Part shown: piece after piece, positions 14,061-20,058 of the stretch
Numbering within the stretch: the stretch's first letter is position 1
How the letters are laid out: each line of letters begins with the position of its first letter
NCBI GenBank assembly: GCA_964422365.1
Contig: CAYRAV010000056.1
Coordinates: 1 to 20,146, forward strand
Length of the DNA stretch: 20,146 bases
Source: CAYRAV01 sp964422365
GTDB taxonomy: Bacteria > Bacillota > Clostridia > Lachnospirales > Lachnospiraceae
Direction of reading: 5' to 3'
Position numbers and translations under genes: made by a program
Notes under the pieces: model-generated
What the model saw: only the letters and a program-made list of their open reading frames with translations
Database searches by the model: none
Told to the model about the DNA's origin: nothing

Positions 14061-14109
14061 AAAGTGTGTCTGAACATTCATTATTATAATGAATGTTCAG
14101 ACACACTTT
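14061..14109. terminator. Near-perfect 24-bp palindrome between convergent genes
   Basis: Arms 14061-14084 and 14086-14109 are exact reverse complements around one base. Outer arms AAAGTGTGTCTGAACATTC resemble the ends of repeat family 1. It lies between the converging ends of the regulator (14025) and the FliD-like gene (14114) and is followed by TAGTTTT, so it likely ends transcription from both sides. It may derive from a family-1 element reduced to its ends. Confidence 0.65.
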
Positions 14110-14113
14110 AGTT

Positions 14114-15400
14114 TTAACAATAATTATTAAATAACATGCCGCTATAAATAGAGGTAACATAAGGAGAAGGAAAATTAGGCTGTAATGGATTAGGATATGT
14201 TACAACTACTTTGTCAATATACTCTACAGGATTTAGAATAATTGTGTGCAGTTTTTCAAGAAATCTATTAGTAAACTCATTGTCATCGGAGAAGAAATTC
14301 TCAAATGAACCATTCAAAATACTTTTATTTGTGATAATAGGATCATAAAGAAGATGAGAGTTATCGTCTAACATAATTCCTATATCTCCCAATTTTTTTT
14401 CATATGGAGTAGTTAGTTTTTTAAGTTCATTTATAAATAGGGACGAACGCGGGTGAAGCTCTTTGCTTTCTTTTAAAAAATCAATTAAATGATTATAACT
14501 ATCAAGTACATTGTTCAAGTTAGAGAGAATTTTATTATAATCAGGCTGGTAGGAAATCTGTACTGGTGTATCGCTGACGGATTTCAAGGACAAGCGGACA
14601 GAGTGATGTAATGTAAATTCATTGTCCATGGAGGTCTTTTCTTCACCATTTAAAGAAAAAGAAGAATTTTTTGGTGTTTGTACAACCTGATCCAGCCCGT
14701 AACATGAAACAATACCCTTATTTGAAGAATTTTTTGATAGCAGATCATAAATATTGAAAATTAAATTTCCATCACTGCTTCCTGTAGCATCACTCTCTAA
14801 ACAAAGTTGAATCTTATCATGTTTTTTATCATGGATGATAGAGGCATGGATACCACAATCTTCAAGATTGATAGAAGAAGCAATGCTGGAAAAAACCTTT
14901 TCGTTGGGAATTTTCTTTGGAATATGCAATTTGTATTCATATGTATTTAAATCTGTCTCAATGGCAAAATGGTAAGTATTCTCTGGAAGATTTGAATAGT
15001 CAGGATGGAAAGCATTACTCAGATTTTTCTGGCTTCTTGCCAGGGAATGAACTTCCAACATAAAAGGTTCAGGCAGGCTGCTATAATCTCTAGATACAAT
15101 AGAAGCATCAGCAACATTAACATCTTCAGAATATGCAGTTTTCAGTGAGTAAGCAGAATCATTATTATGATTTGCCAGATATGAGAAAGCATTTGCAAGT
15201 TGTATGGAAGAATCTTTTAAGTCCAAAGCAAAACTTTCTATATCATCTGAAAGATGGAAAAGGTAAAGAGGCATCTTTTGGCTCATTTTTACAATCTTAT
15301 TATAAATATCTTTTAATTCTGTGCTATTGTGTGCTTTATACTGTGTATTTGATTTATGTACATAGTCTGAAATTAAATAATTGTATACATCGTAAATCAT
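14114..15400 (-). CDS. FliD-like (flagellar cap-related) protein, orphan
   Basis: The start MIYDVYNYLI at 15400 is chosen because GGGAAGGTG lies 6 bases before it; the frame is open back to 15493 but enters a hairpin repeat. The 428-residue protein recalls FliD in both halves: FMLEVHSLARSQKNLSNAF with an ENTYHFAIE strand (113-148) like the FliD N-domain, and SFSLNGEEKTSMDNEFTLHH, LSLKSVSDTPVQISYQPDYN, ILSNLNNVLDSYNHLIDFL, then KKLGDIGIMLDDNSHLLYDP (about 247-353) like the FliD C-domain. No signal peptide is seen, as for FliD. No flagellar gene is nearby. It could be a cap protein moved from its cluster or a relative with another role. Confidence 0.6.
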   Translation of the reverse strand: MIYDVYNYLISDYVHKSNTQYKAHNSTELKDIYNKIVKMSQKMPLYLFHLSDDIESFALDLKDSSIQLANAFSYLANHNNDSAYSLKTAYSEDVNVADASIVSRDYSSLPEPFMLEVHSLARSQKNLSNAFHPDYSNLPENTYHFAIETDLNTYEYKLHIPKKIPNEKVFSSIASSINLEDCGIHASIIHDKKHDKIQLCLESDATGSSDGNLIFNIYDLLSKNSSNKGIVSCYGLDQVVQTPKNSSFSLNGEEKTSMDNEFTLHHSVRLSLKSVSDTPVQISYQPDYNKILSNLNNVLDSYNHLIDFLKESKELHPRSSLFINELKKLTTPYEKKLGDIGIMLDDNSHLLYDPIITNKSILNGSFENFFSDDNEFTNRFLEKLHTIILNPVEYIDKVVVTYPNPLQPNFPSPYVTSIYSGMLFNNYC

Positions 15401-15437
15401 ATGGTACACCTTCCCTCTCTTATGAAGTATAAGTCCA

Positions 15438-15495
15438 GAGTGTGTTTGAAAATCATCTGTTGCAGGATGCATACCATAGATTTTCAAATACACTC
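15438..15495. repeat. Repeat family 1, copy c (58-bp hairpin)
   Basis: Arms GAGTGTGTTTGAAAATC (15438-15454) and GATTTTCAAATACACTC (15479-15495) pair over 17 bp with one wobble. The central bases are unrelated to copy a. It lies in the predicted 5' UTR of the FliD-like gene. TA borders are absent (CCA and AGA). Confidence 0.65.
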
Positions 15496-15537
15496 AGATA
15501 GTGCCTGATTTAAACACTCTTAATATATCTTATTACT

Positions 15538-15566
15538 ATTATAATACATAATATGAGAAATGTCGA
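15538..15566 (-). promoter_or_regulatory. Promoter of the FliD-like gene
   Basis: On the minus strand TCGACA (15566-15561), a 17-base spacer and TATAAT (15543-15538) fit sigma-A. The start would be near 15531, so the 131-nt leader includes the hairpin at 15438-15495. Confidence 0.55.
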
Positions 15567-15587
15567 ATAGAAAAATTGAAAAAATAG

Positions 15588-15617
15588 TTGACGAATATGG
15601 TGATAATATGGTATAGT
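15588..15617 (+). promoter_or_regulatory. Promoter of the rpmG-secE-nusG-rplK-rplA cluster
   Basis: TTGACG (15588-15593), an 18-base spacer and TATAGT (15612-15617) form a good sigma-A promoter about 90 nt before rpmG. It is divergent from the FliD-like promoter. Confidence 0.65.
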
Positions 15618-15707
15618 AAACAAGCGATGGAATAGGTCTTTTTTTTATGCCTAAAATCAGACACATTTTCACAAAATATATAAAAACAATAATCGGAGGT
15701 GGCAGTT

Positions 15708-15857
15708 GTGCGCGTAAAGATTACATTGGCATGTACAGATTGTAAACAACGTAACTATAATATGACCAAAGAAAAGAAAACACACCCTGACAGAATGGAA
15801 ACAAAAAAATATTGCAAATTCTGTAGAAAACACACATTACACAAAGAAACCAAATAA
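15708..15857 (+). CDS. rpmG: Ribosomal protein bL33
   Basis: GTG at 15708, after CGGAGGTGG, opens a 49-residue protein, MRVKITLACTDCKQRNYNMT and on to KYCKFCRKHTLHKETK. The CTDC and CKFC pairs form the zinc ribbon of the C+ type of bL33. It belongs to the large ribosomal subunit. It was not among long ORFs because of its size and GTG start. The order rpmG-secE-nusG-rplK-rplA is standard in Firmicutes. The 53-nt gap to secE has no terminator. Confidence 0.95.
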   Translation: MRVKITLACTDCKQRNYNMTKEKKTHPDRMETKKYCKFCRKHTLHKETK

Positions 15858-15910
15858 TTATCTGAATTTCGTTAAGCATAGATTAATGTTTGCGTGAAAG
15901 GAAGGAAAGT

Positions 15911-16126
15911 ATGGGAGAAACTTCGAATACTACAGAGAATACCCAGAAAAAGAGCTTTTTTCAAGGTATGAAGGCCGAATGTAAGAAGATTATATGGCCA
16001 ACAAAACAAAGAGTGACAGAAGAGTCTGTTAATGTAGTAGTGGCATCTGTTGTTTTAGGTCTCATCATTGCTTTACTCGATTTGGTGATCAAATATGGTT
16101 TTGATAAGATTCTTCAAATAGGATAG
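15911..16126 (+). CDS. secE: SecE, preprotein translocase subunit
   Basis: ATG 15911 follows AAGGAAGG; the in-frame TTG at 15890 has no such site. The 71-residue protein has the short single-helix SecE form: an amphipathic segment SFFQGMKAECKKIIWPTKQRV (the conserved WP-T motif) and one membrane helix, NVVVASVVLGLIIALLDLVI. SecE clamps SecY in the translocon. It is 9 nt from nusG. Confidence 0.95.
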   Translation: MGETSNTTENTQKKSFFQGMKAECKKIIWPTKQRVTEESVNVVVASVVLGLIIALLDLVIKYGFDKILQIG

Positions 16127-16135
16127 GGTGATAAT

Positions 16136-16654
16136 ATGGCAGAAGCACAGTGGTACGTTGTCCACACTTACTCAGGATATGAGAATAAAGTAAAAGTGGA
16201 TATTGAAAAAACAATTGAAAACAGAAAGCTTCAGGATCAGATTTTAGAAGTTTTAGTTCCTATGCAGAATGTGACAGAAGAAAAAAACGGTACAGTAAAG
16301 CAGGTACAGAAAAAATTGTTTCCTGCATATGTACTAATTAATATGATTATGAATGATGATACATGGTATGTTGTTCGTAATACAAGAGGTGTCACAGGAT
16401 TTGTAGGACCTGGTTCTAAGCCGGTACCATTGACAGAAGCTGAAATGGACAGCATGGGATTAATGCGGGAAATAGAAGCGGGTATTGACTTAGAAGTTGG
16501 TGATTTGGTAGAAGTGACTGCTGGTGTGTGGGCAGGAACGGAAGCAAAAGTAACCAACATTAATGAAATAAGTAGAATTATTACAATTAACATTGATATG
16601 TTTGGGCGCGAAACACCAGTAGAAATTAGTGTTTCTGACGTAAAGAAATTGTAA
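16136..16654 (+). CDS. nusG: NusG, transcription elongation factor
   Basis: The 172-residue protein shows the NGN domain (QWYVVHTYSGYENKV, LFPAYVLINMIMNDDTWYVVRNTRGVTGFVG) and a C-terminal KOW domain (LEVGDLVEVTAGVWAGTEAKVTNINE). NusG binds RNA polymerase and affects pausing, and links transcription to translation or Rho. The start follows GGGTGATAAT, a modest site, and translation may be coupled to secE. Normal length. Confidence 0.97.
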   Translation: MAEAQWYVVHTYSGYENKVKVDIEKTIENRKLQDQILEVLVPMQNVTEEKNGTVKQVQKKLFPAYVLINMIMNDDTWYVVRNTRGVTGFVGPGSKPVPLTEAEMDSMGLMREIEAGIDLEVGDLVEVTAGVWAGTEAKVTNINEISRIITINIDMFGRETPVEISVSDVKKL

Positions 16655-16676
16655 TTATAAAACAAAAAGTGAAACA

Positions 16677-16711
16677 GTGGGAGGAATTAAAATATAATTT
16701 CGATGAACCAC
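16677..16711 (+). promoter_or_regulatory. Candidate L1-binding leader before rplK
   Basis: GTGG (16677-16680) pairs with CCAC (16708-16711), and AATTA (16685-16689) with TAATT (16695-16699). Between them lies an asymmetric internal loop, GAGG opposite TCGATGAA. The strand GTGGGAGG matches the L1 site of 23S rRNA (helix 76-77 GUGGGAGGC). Protein L1 could bind here and shut off its own operon. It lies 22 nt before the ATG. Confidence 0.6.
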
Positions 16712-16733
16712 AATTATCAGGAGGTACGCTAAC

Positions 16734-17159
16734 ATGGCAAAGAAAGTAGAAGGATATATCAAATTACAGATTCCTGCTGCAAAAGCTACACCAGCACCAC
16801 CAGTTGGTCCTGCTTTAGGTCAGCATGGAGTAAATATTGTTCAATTTACAAAGGAATTCAATGCAAGAACTGCTGGACAGGAAGGAATGATTATTCCTGT
16901 TGTTATCACAGTTTATGCTGATAGAAGTTTCAGTTTCATTACAAAAACTCCACCAGCAGCAGTTTTATTAAAGAAAGCCTGCAATATCAAATCAGGTTCA
17001 GGCACACCGAATAAAACAAAGGTAGCTACAATTAAAAAAGACAAGATTAAAGAAATTGCAGAATTAAAAATGCCTGACTTAAATGCAGCCAGTGTGGAAG
17101 CTGCTATGAGCATGGTTATTGGTACAGCAAAAAGTATGGGAATCACAGTAGAAGAATAA
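16734..17159 (+). CDS. rplK: Ribosomal protein uL11
   Basis: The 141-residue protein begins MAKKVEGYIKLQIPAAKATP and carries PPVGPALGQHGVNIVQFTKEFNART, the N-domain that binds thiostrepton-type ligands and the GTPase centre, and a C-domain (KTKVATIKKDKIKEIAELKM, AAMSMVIGTAKSMGITVEE) that binds 23S rRNA. Prolines near 22-26 are kept. CAGGAGG precedes the ATG. Full length. Confidence 0.98.
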   Translation: MAKKVEGYIKLQIPAAKATPAPPVGPALGQHGVNIVQFTKEFNARTAGQEGMIIPVVITVYADRSFSFITKTPPAAVLLKKACNIKSGSGTPNKTKVATIKKDKIKEIAELKMPDLNAASVEAAMSMVIGTAKSMGITVEE

Positions 17160-17275
17160 TTTATATAGGTATGCAGCGGTATGGCAACAGAAGCTGCCAA
17201 AGCCGAAATATATAAAAATAGAAAGTTATAAAATAAGGCATAGATGAAAGAATGATATTCCGTAAGGTCGTAATA

Positions 17276-17358
17276 GTGGGAGGCATAGCATCAGAGAAGT
17301 GGTGCTTCGGTAGATGAAATGATAAAAATTTTACCGAGATGCTTACCGATAATACCAC
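17276..17358 (+). promoter_or_regulatory. Candidate L1-binding leader before rplA
   Basis: GTGGGAGGC starts at 17276 and ATACCAC ends at 17358. GTGG/CCAC closes the structure; AGCATC (17287-17292) pairs with GATGCT (17338-17343); GAAG/CTTC and CGGTA/TACCG form inner hairpins. The two outer strands match the L1 site of 23S rRNA closely (GUGGGAGGC and GAAAUACCAC in E. coli, from memory). The site ends just before the AGGAGG of rplA, so L1 binding would block translation. Confidence 0.6.
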
Positions 17359-17372
17359 AGGAGGTTAATAGA

Positions 17373-18065
17373 ATGAAAAGAGGAAAAAGATATGCGGAAG
17401 CTGCAAAGTTAATTGATAGAACAAAAACTTATGATACAGCAGAAGCAGTTAGCTTAATTAAAAAAACAGCAGTTGCAAAATTCGATGAAACAGTTGAGGC
17501 ACATATCAGACTTGGAGTGGATGGACGTCATGCTGACCAGCAGGTACGTGGTGCTGTAGTTTTGCCTCATGGAACAGGTAAGTCAGTAAAAGTTCTTGTA
17601 TTTGCAAAAGGAGCAAAGGCAGAGGAAGCAAAGGCAGCAGGAGCAGATTTTGTAGGTGGAGATGAATTAATCCCTAAAATTCAGAATGATGGATGGTTAG
17701 ATTTTGATGTAGTAGTAGCAACTCCAGATATGATGGGTGTTGTTGGTCGTTTAGGACGTGTACTTGGACCAAAAGGTTTAATGCCAAACCCTAAAGCAGG
17801 AACTGTAACAATGGATGTTACAAAGGCTGTAAATGACATTAAAGCAGGTAAGATTGAATATAGATTGGATAAAACAAATATTATTCATGTGCCAGTAGGA
17901 AAAGCTTCTTTCACAGAAGAACAATTAGCAGAGAATTTAGATACACTTATGGGAGCTGTTGTGAAAGCAAAACCATCATCTGCGAAAGGACAGTATTTAA
18001 GAAGCGTAACATTGGCGACAACAATGGGACCTGGCGTGAAATTAAATACAGTAAAATTTGCATAG
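17373..18065 (+). CDS. rplA: Ribosomal protein uL1
   Basis: ATG 17373 follows CAGGAGG; the frame is open back to 17319 but that part is the leader. The 230-residue product has the L1 hallmarks: MKRGKRYAEAAKLIDRTKTY, KFDETVEAHIRLGVD, the flexible hinge and domain II (VKVLVFAKGAKAEEAKAAGA, VATPDMMGVVGRLGRVLGPKGLMPNPKAGTVT), and the C-terminal YLRSVTLATTMGPGVKLNT. It binds the L1 stalk of 23S rRNA and often represses its own mRNA. A terminator follows at once, so rplJ, rplL and rpoB are not part of this transcript. Confidence 0.98.
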   Translation: MKRGKRYAEAAKLIDRTKTYDTAEAVSLIKKTAVAKFDETVEAHIRLGVDGRHADQQVRGAVVLPHGTGKSVKVLVFAKGAKAEEAKAAGADFVGGDELIPKIQNDGWLDFDVVVATPDMMGVVGRLGRVLGPKGLMPNPKAGTVTMDVTKAVNDIKAGKIEYRLDKTNIIHVPVGKASFTEEQLAENLDTLMGAVVKAKPSSAKGQYLRSVTLATTMGPGVKLNTVKFA

Positions 18066-18087
18066 TTTTAGGTTATATGTGAATAGA

Positions 18088-18119
18088 AAAGGACTCTTGT
18101 AAAGTGAGAGTCCTTTTTG
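18088..18119 (+). terminator. Terminator after rplA
   Basis: AAAGGACTCT (18088-18097) pairs perfectly with AGAGTCCTTT (18107-18116) over a 9-base loop, followed by further T. It ends the ribosomal protein cluster. Confidence 0.85.
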
Positions 18120-18132
18120 AGTCAGATATGCC

Positions 18133-18405
18133 ATTATTCATGAGGAAGCCATTCGCCCTATAGAAGCGATTGTGCAATATGCCTTAAGAGCGTGTTTTAA
18201 AATTGCTTGCTACAAGATGTGTGTCACAATTTGTGGGGGATTTGTTCCAAATTTATGAGTTGCAGCGGGCTGCATTGATTAAATTTGGGGTAAATAGCAC
18301 ACAAAGTGGGGCATGCAGATTGGGGCAATAAATTTTCAAACACACTCTAGTGAGCAAGCCTCTACGTGCATATTGCACCATTGTTTCTGCATGTCTGAAC
18401 TGTAG
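18133..18405 (+). repeat. Fold-back repeat family 2, copy b, interrupted
   Basis: The left part (about 18133-18186) holds CCCTATAGAAGCGATTGTGC and reaches CCTTA. The right part (18350-18405) resumes GTGAGCAAGCC and ends with the TTTCTGCATGTCTGAACTG tail. Between them lies repeat family 1 copy b. With the insert removed the loop reads CCTTAGTGAGCAAG as in other copies. The arms pair over about 20 bases with three mismatches. Confidence 0.7.
18187..18347. mobile_element. MITE-like repeat family 1, copy b (161 bp), nested in family 2
   Basis: Ends are AGAGCGTGTTTTAAAAT and ATTTTCAAACACACTC. The left part closely matches copy a; about 50 additional bases lie before the right end. TA at 18185-18186 and 18348-18349 borders the insert, while uninterrupted copies of family 2 have a single TA there (CCTTAGTGAG). 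No ORF is inside. Confidence 0.75.
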
Positions 18406-18434
18406 CGAAAAAATGGGTAAAATTAAAAAATATA

Positions 18435-18463
18435 TTGACAAATCGGAGAAAATATAGTAGACT
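18435..18463 (+). promoter_or_regulatory. tRNA-Asn promoter
   Basis: TTGACA (18435-18440), a 17-base spacer and TAGACT (18458-18463) lie about 10 bases before the mature tRNA. Confidence 0.75.
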
Positions 18464-18478
18464 AAAATTATTAAGTTT

Positions 18479-18550
18479 TCCTCGATAGCTCAATGGTAGA
18501 GCACACGGCTGTTAACCGTGGGGTTGTTGGTTCGAGCCCAACTCGGGGAG
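18479..18550 (+). tRNA. tRNA-Asn (anticodon GUU)
   Basis: The 72-base cloverleaf is complete: acceptor TCCTCGA pairs with TCGGGGA, D-arm with AGCTCAATGGTAGAGC, anticodon stem CACGG/CCGTG with loop CTGTTAA (GTT at 18511-18513), and T-arm GGTTCGAGCCC. The discriminator is G18550. CCA is not encoded, so it would be added by the CCA enzyme. TTTTTT follows directly and probably ends the transcript. Confidence 0.96.
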
Positions 18551-18582
18551 TTTTTTGATTCTATGGGGCTTTAAAACATCAG

Positions 18583-18723
18583 TATTACCAAAAAATTTAC
18601 GGTTTGGCTGGTAAATTATGCATGTGGGTGTCTGCCCTATAGAAACAATGGTACAGTATGCCCTTAGTGAGCAAACTCCCACATGCATATTATACCATTG
18701 TTTCTACATGGCTGAACTGTTAC
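18583..18723 (+). repeat. Fold-back repeat family 2, copy c (best preserved)
   Basis: A small hairpin AATTTAC/GTAAATT (18594-18617) leads in. The main stem joins 18640-18661 to 18685-18706, 22 positions with one mismatch, including TAGAAACAATGGTA against TACCATTGTTTCTA. The loop starts CCTTAGTGAGCAAACTCCC. In addition ATGCATGTGGG (18618-18628) is the exact complement of CCCACATGCAT (18678-18688) in the loop, allowing a pseudoknot or an alternative fold. It ends ACATGGCTGAACTGTTAC. It lies between the two tRNA genes. Confidence 0.75.
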
Positions 18724-18745
18724 CTGGATTAGTTTTAGAAAGGGA

Positions 18746-18774
18746 TTGACTTTTTCACATGAAAATGATATTCT
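18746..18774 (+). promoter_or_regulatory. tRNA-Leu promoter
   Basis: TTGACT (18746-18751), a 17-base spacer and TATTCT (18769-18774) stand 27 bases before the mature tRNA. Confidence 0.65.
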
Positions 18775-18801
18775 AGTAAAGTAATAAAATATATTGAATA
18801 A

Positions 18802-18884
18802 GCGGAGTTGCTGGAATTGGCAGACAGGCATGACTAAGGATCATGTGTCTCTGAGACGTGTGGGTTCAAGTCCCATACTCCGCA
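18802..18884 (+). tRNA. tRNA-Leu (anticodon AAG)
   Basis: The 83-base class II tRNA has acceptor GCGGAGT/ACTCCGC, the D-loop GAATTGGCAGA typical of Leu, anticodon stem CATGA/TCATG with loop CTAAGGA (anticodon AAG at 18836-18838, G37), an extended variable arm (TGTCTCTGAGACG), and T-arm GTGGGTTCAAGTCCCAT. The discriminator is A18884, as Leu needs. CCA is not encoded. Anticodon A34 would read CUU directly, or more codons if changed to inosine. Confidence 0.93.
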
Positions 18885-18890
18885 TTTTAC

Positions 18891-18918
18891 AAGTCCTTTG
18901 ATAAAAAGGGCTTTTTTA
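18891..18918 (+). terminator. Terminator of tRNA-Leu
   Basis: AAGTCCTTT (18891-18899) pairs with AAAGGGCTT (with one G-U pair), followed by TTTTTATA. Confidence 0.75.
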
Positions 18919-19147
18919 TATTGTCATAATGCAATGGATGCAGGCTTGAATATATTTTTTAAAGATATAGAAAGTAGTAAATGGTGTACATCAAGTATTT
19001 TAGCGAATGATTTGCATCGGATATTTAAACTATATAAATCGTTGAATGACAGCCATTAGTAATCAAGTTCCCATGTGCAAATTGTACAATTAGTTTCTCC
19101 ATAGCAAAAAAGGCAATACTATAATTAGTTGATAAAAATGTGTGATA
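18919..19147. repeat. Intergenic DNA with a decayed family 2 copy
   Basis: Bases 19050-19105 (GCCATTAGTAATCAAGTTCCC through TTTCTCCATAGC) align with the loop and right arm of family 2. The left arm is hardly recognisable. The rest holds no gene. Confidence 0.45.
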
Positions 19148-19176
19148 TTGAAAAAAATATAGTTATAATATATAAT
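19148..19176 (+). promoter_or_regulatory. Promoter of the small ORF/lipoprotein unit
   Basis: TTGAAA (19148-19153), a 17-base spacer and TATAAT (19171-19176) fit sigma-A. The start would be near 19183, only about five bases before the GTG at 19188 and past its AGGAG. Confidence 0.6.
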
Positions 19177-19187
19177 AGGAGAATACA

Positions 19188-19379
19188 GTGAAAATTTTTT
19201 ACAAAAAAGATTTATTTTTATCAGTAACTCAGTATAAGTCAGGCAGACTTAGCACTAGCTATTGTCATGAGGGGCGGACTGTCACAGCTTACTTGTGTTG
19301 TGAATCTGTGTCTCAACCGCTTGTCAGGAAGTTTTTGTCTGATAAATTTACAACTGCAAACAAAAAGGAGAAAAGATGA
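19188..19379 (+). CDS. Possible small protein (63 aa) upstream of the lipoprotein
   Basis: A GTG start with AGGAG before it opens MKIFYKKDLFLSVTQYKSGR, ending in a basic tail; TGA ends one base before the next ATG. The peptide has no membrane segment and three Cys. Against it, the predicted transcript starts after the AGGAG, so translation would be near-leaderless. The stretch may instead be the roughly 200-nt leader of the lipoprotein gene. I do not recognise a family. Confidence 0.35.
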   Translation: MKIFYKKDLFLSVTQYKSGRLSTSYCHEGRTVTAYLCCESVSQPLVRKFLSDKFTTANKKEKR

Positions 19380-19970
19380 ATGAAAACAAAAACAGCACTA
19401 TGTGGGAGTATTTTAATAGCAGCATGTATAACATGTACAGGCTGTAACAAGTTGAATTCCATTATTTCAGAACCGGAACCAACAGTGATAGAAGAAACGG
19501 CAGCACCAGAGCCGGTACCCACACCAACAATAGAACCAATTATAATTAACAAAGAAGAGAAAGTAAAAAGCAATATGGTAGAAATGAAGTTAAGGAAAAT
19601 TTCATTTACGAATGATATTATACCAGAATATAAAATTGGAACATATGTACATTATCCTTCTGAAGATGGTAGAATTTATCTGGAAATAAAAACAAAGATG
19701 AAAAATTTATTAAATGAGGATTTGGCATGTGAAGATATTGCCACAGTTACATTAAAAACAGAATCAGGAGAAAGTTATATAGCATTTGTTGTACCAGAAA
19801 CGGCTGCAAGAGGTATTTCGGATGATCCATCCTATCCAATTCAAAGTAAAAAAACATTGGGGGTAAGATATGTAATTGATTGTCCAGTAGAGTTAGAAAA
19901 CTCTACAGATGGAATGAAATTGTATTTTGAGTTTTCGGATGAAGAGGTTTATGAATATACAATACAGTAA
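19380..19970 (+). CDS. Lipoprotein with immunoglobulin-like (DUF4352-type) domain
   Basis: The 196-residue protein has a signal sequence MKTKTALCGSILIAACITCT ending in G-C22, a lipobox-type cysteine for lipid attachment at the outer face of the membrane. A Pro/Glu/Thr-rich linker (29-60, EPEPT, PEPVPTPTIEP) follows. The remaining domain (65-196) has beta strands with GRIYLEIKTKMKNLLNEDL and SYPIQSKKTLGVRYVIDCPVEL, resembling extracellular DUF4352-like beta-sandwich domains. AAAAGGAG precedes ATG 19380. No function can be given. No clear terminator lies before the repeat downstream. Confidence 0.7.
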   Translation: MKTKTALCGSILIAACITCTGCNKLNSIISEPEPTVIEETAAPEPVPTPTIEPIIINKEEKVKSNMVEMKLRKISFTNDIIPEYKIGTYVHYPSEDGRIYLEIKTKMKNLLNEDLACEDIATVTLKTESGESYIAFVVPETAARGISDDPSYPIQSKKTLGVRYVIDCPVELENSTDGMKLYFEFSDEEVYEYTIQ

Positions 19971-20058
19971 AAGGTAATATGAAACTGGTATTATTTAAAA
20001 TAATAAAACTGGGTATTTTATAAATGCCAATAATTGTTATAATAAAACCATAATTTGT
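19971..20058. other. Short AT-rich intergenic stretch
   Basis: I see no gene or strong hairpin here. Confidence 0.5.

Noticed and set aside
13903..14160. An 85-codon minus-strand ORF over the palindrome
   Set aside because: It overlaps the end of the regulator gene and the terminator and has no start signal.
18253..18441. A 62-codon minus-strand ORF near tRNA-Asn
   Set aside because: It lies across the nested repeat elements and the tRNA promoter; no coding signals.
18133..18723. Repeats near the tRNA genes as a CRISPR array
   Set aside because: Units are about 140 bp, not evenly spaced, occur in both orientations and have no spacers or cas genes.
18479..18884. The tRNA genes as an integration site for the mobile region
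   Set aside because: No integrase lies nearby and no direct repeat of a tRNA 3' end was found in the window.
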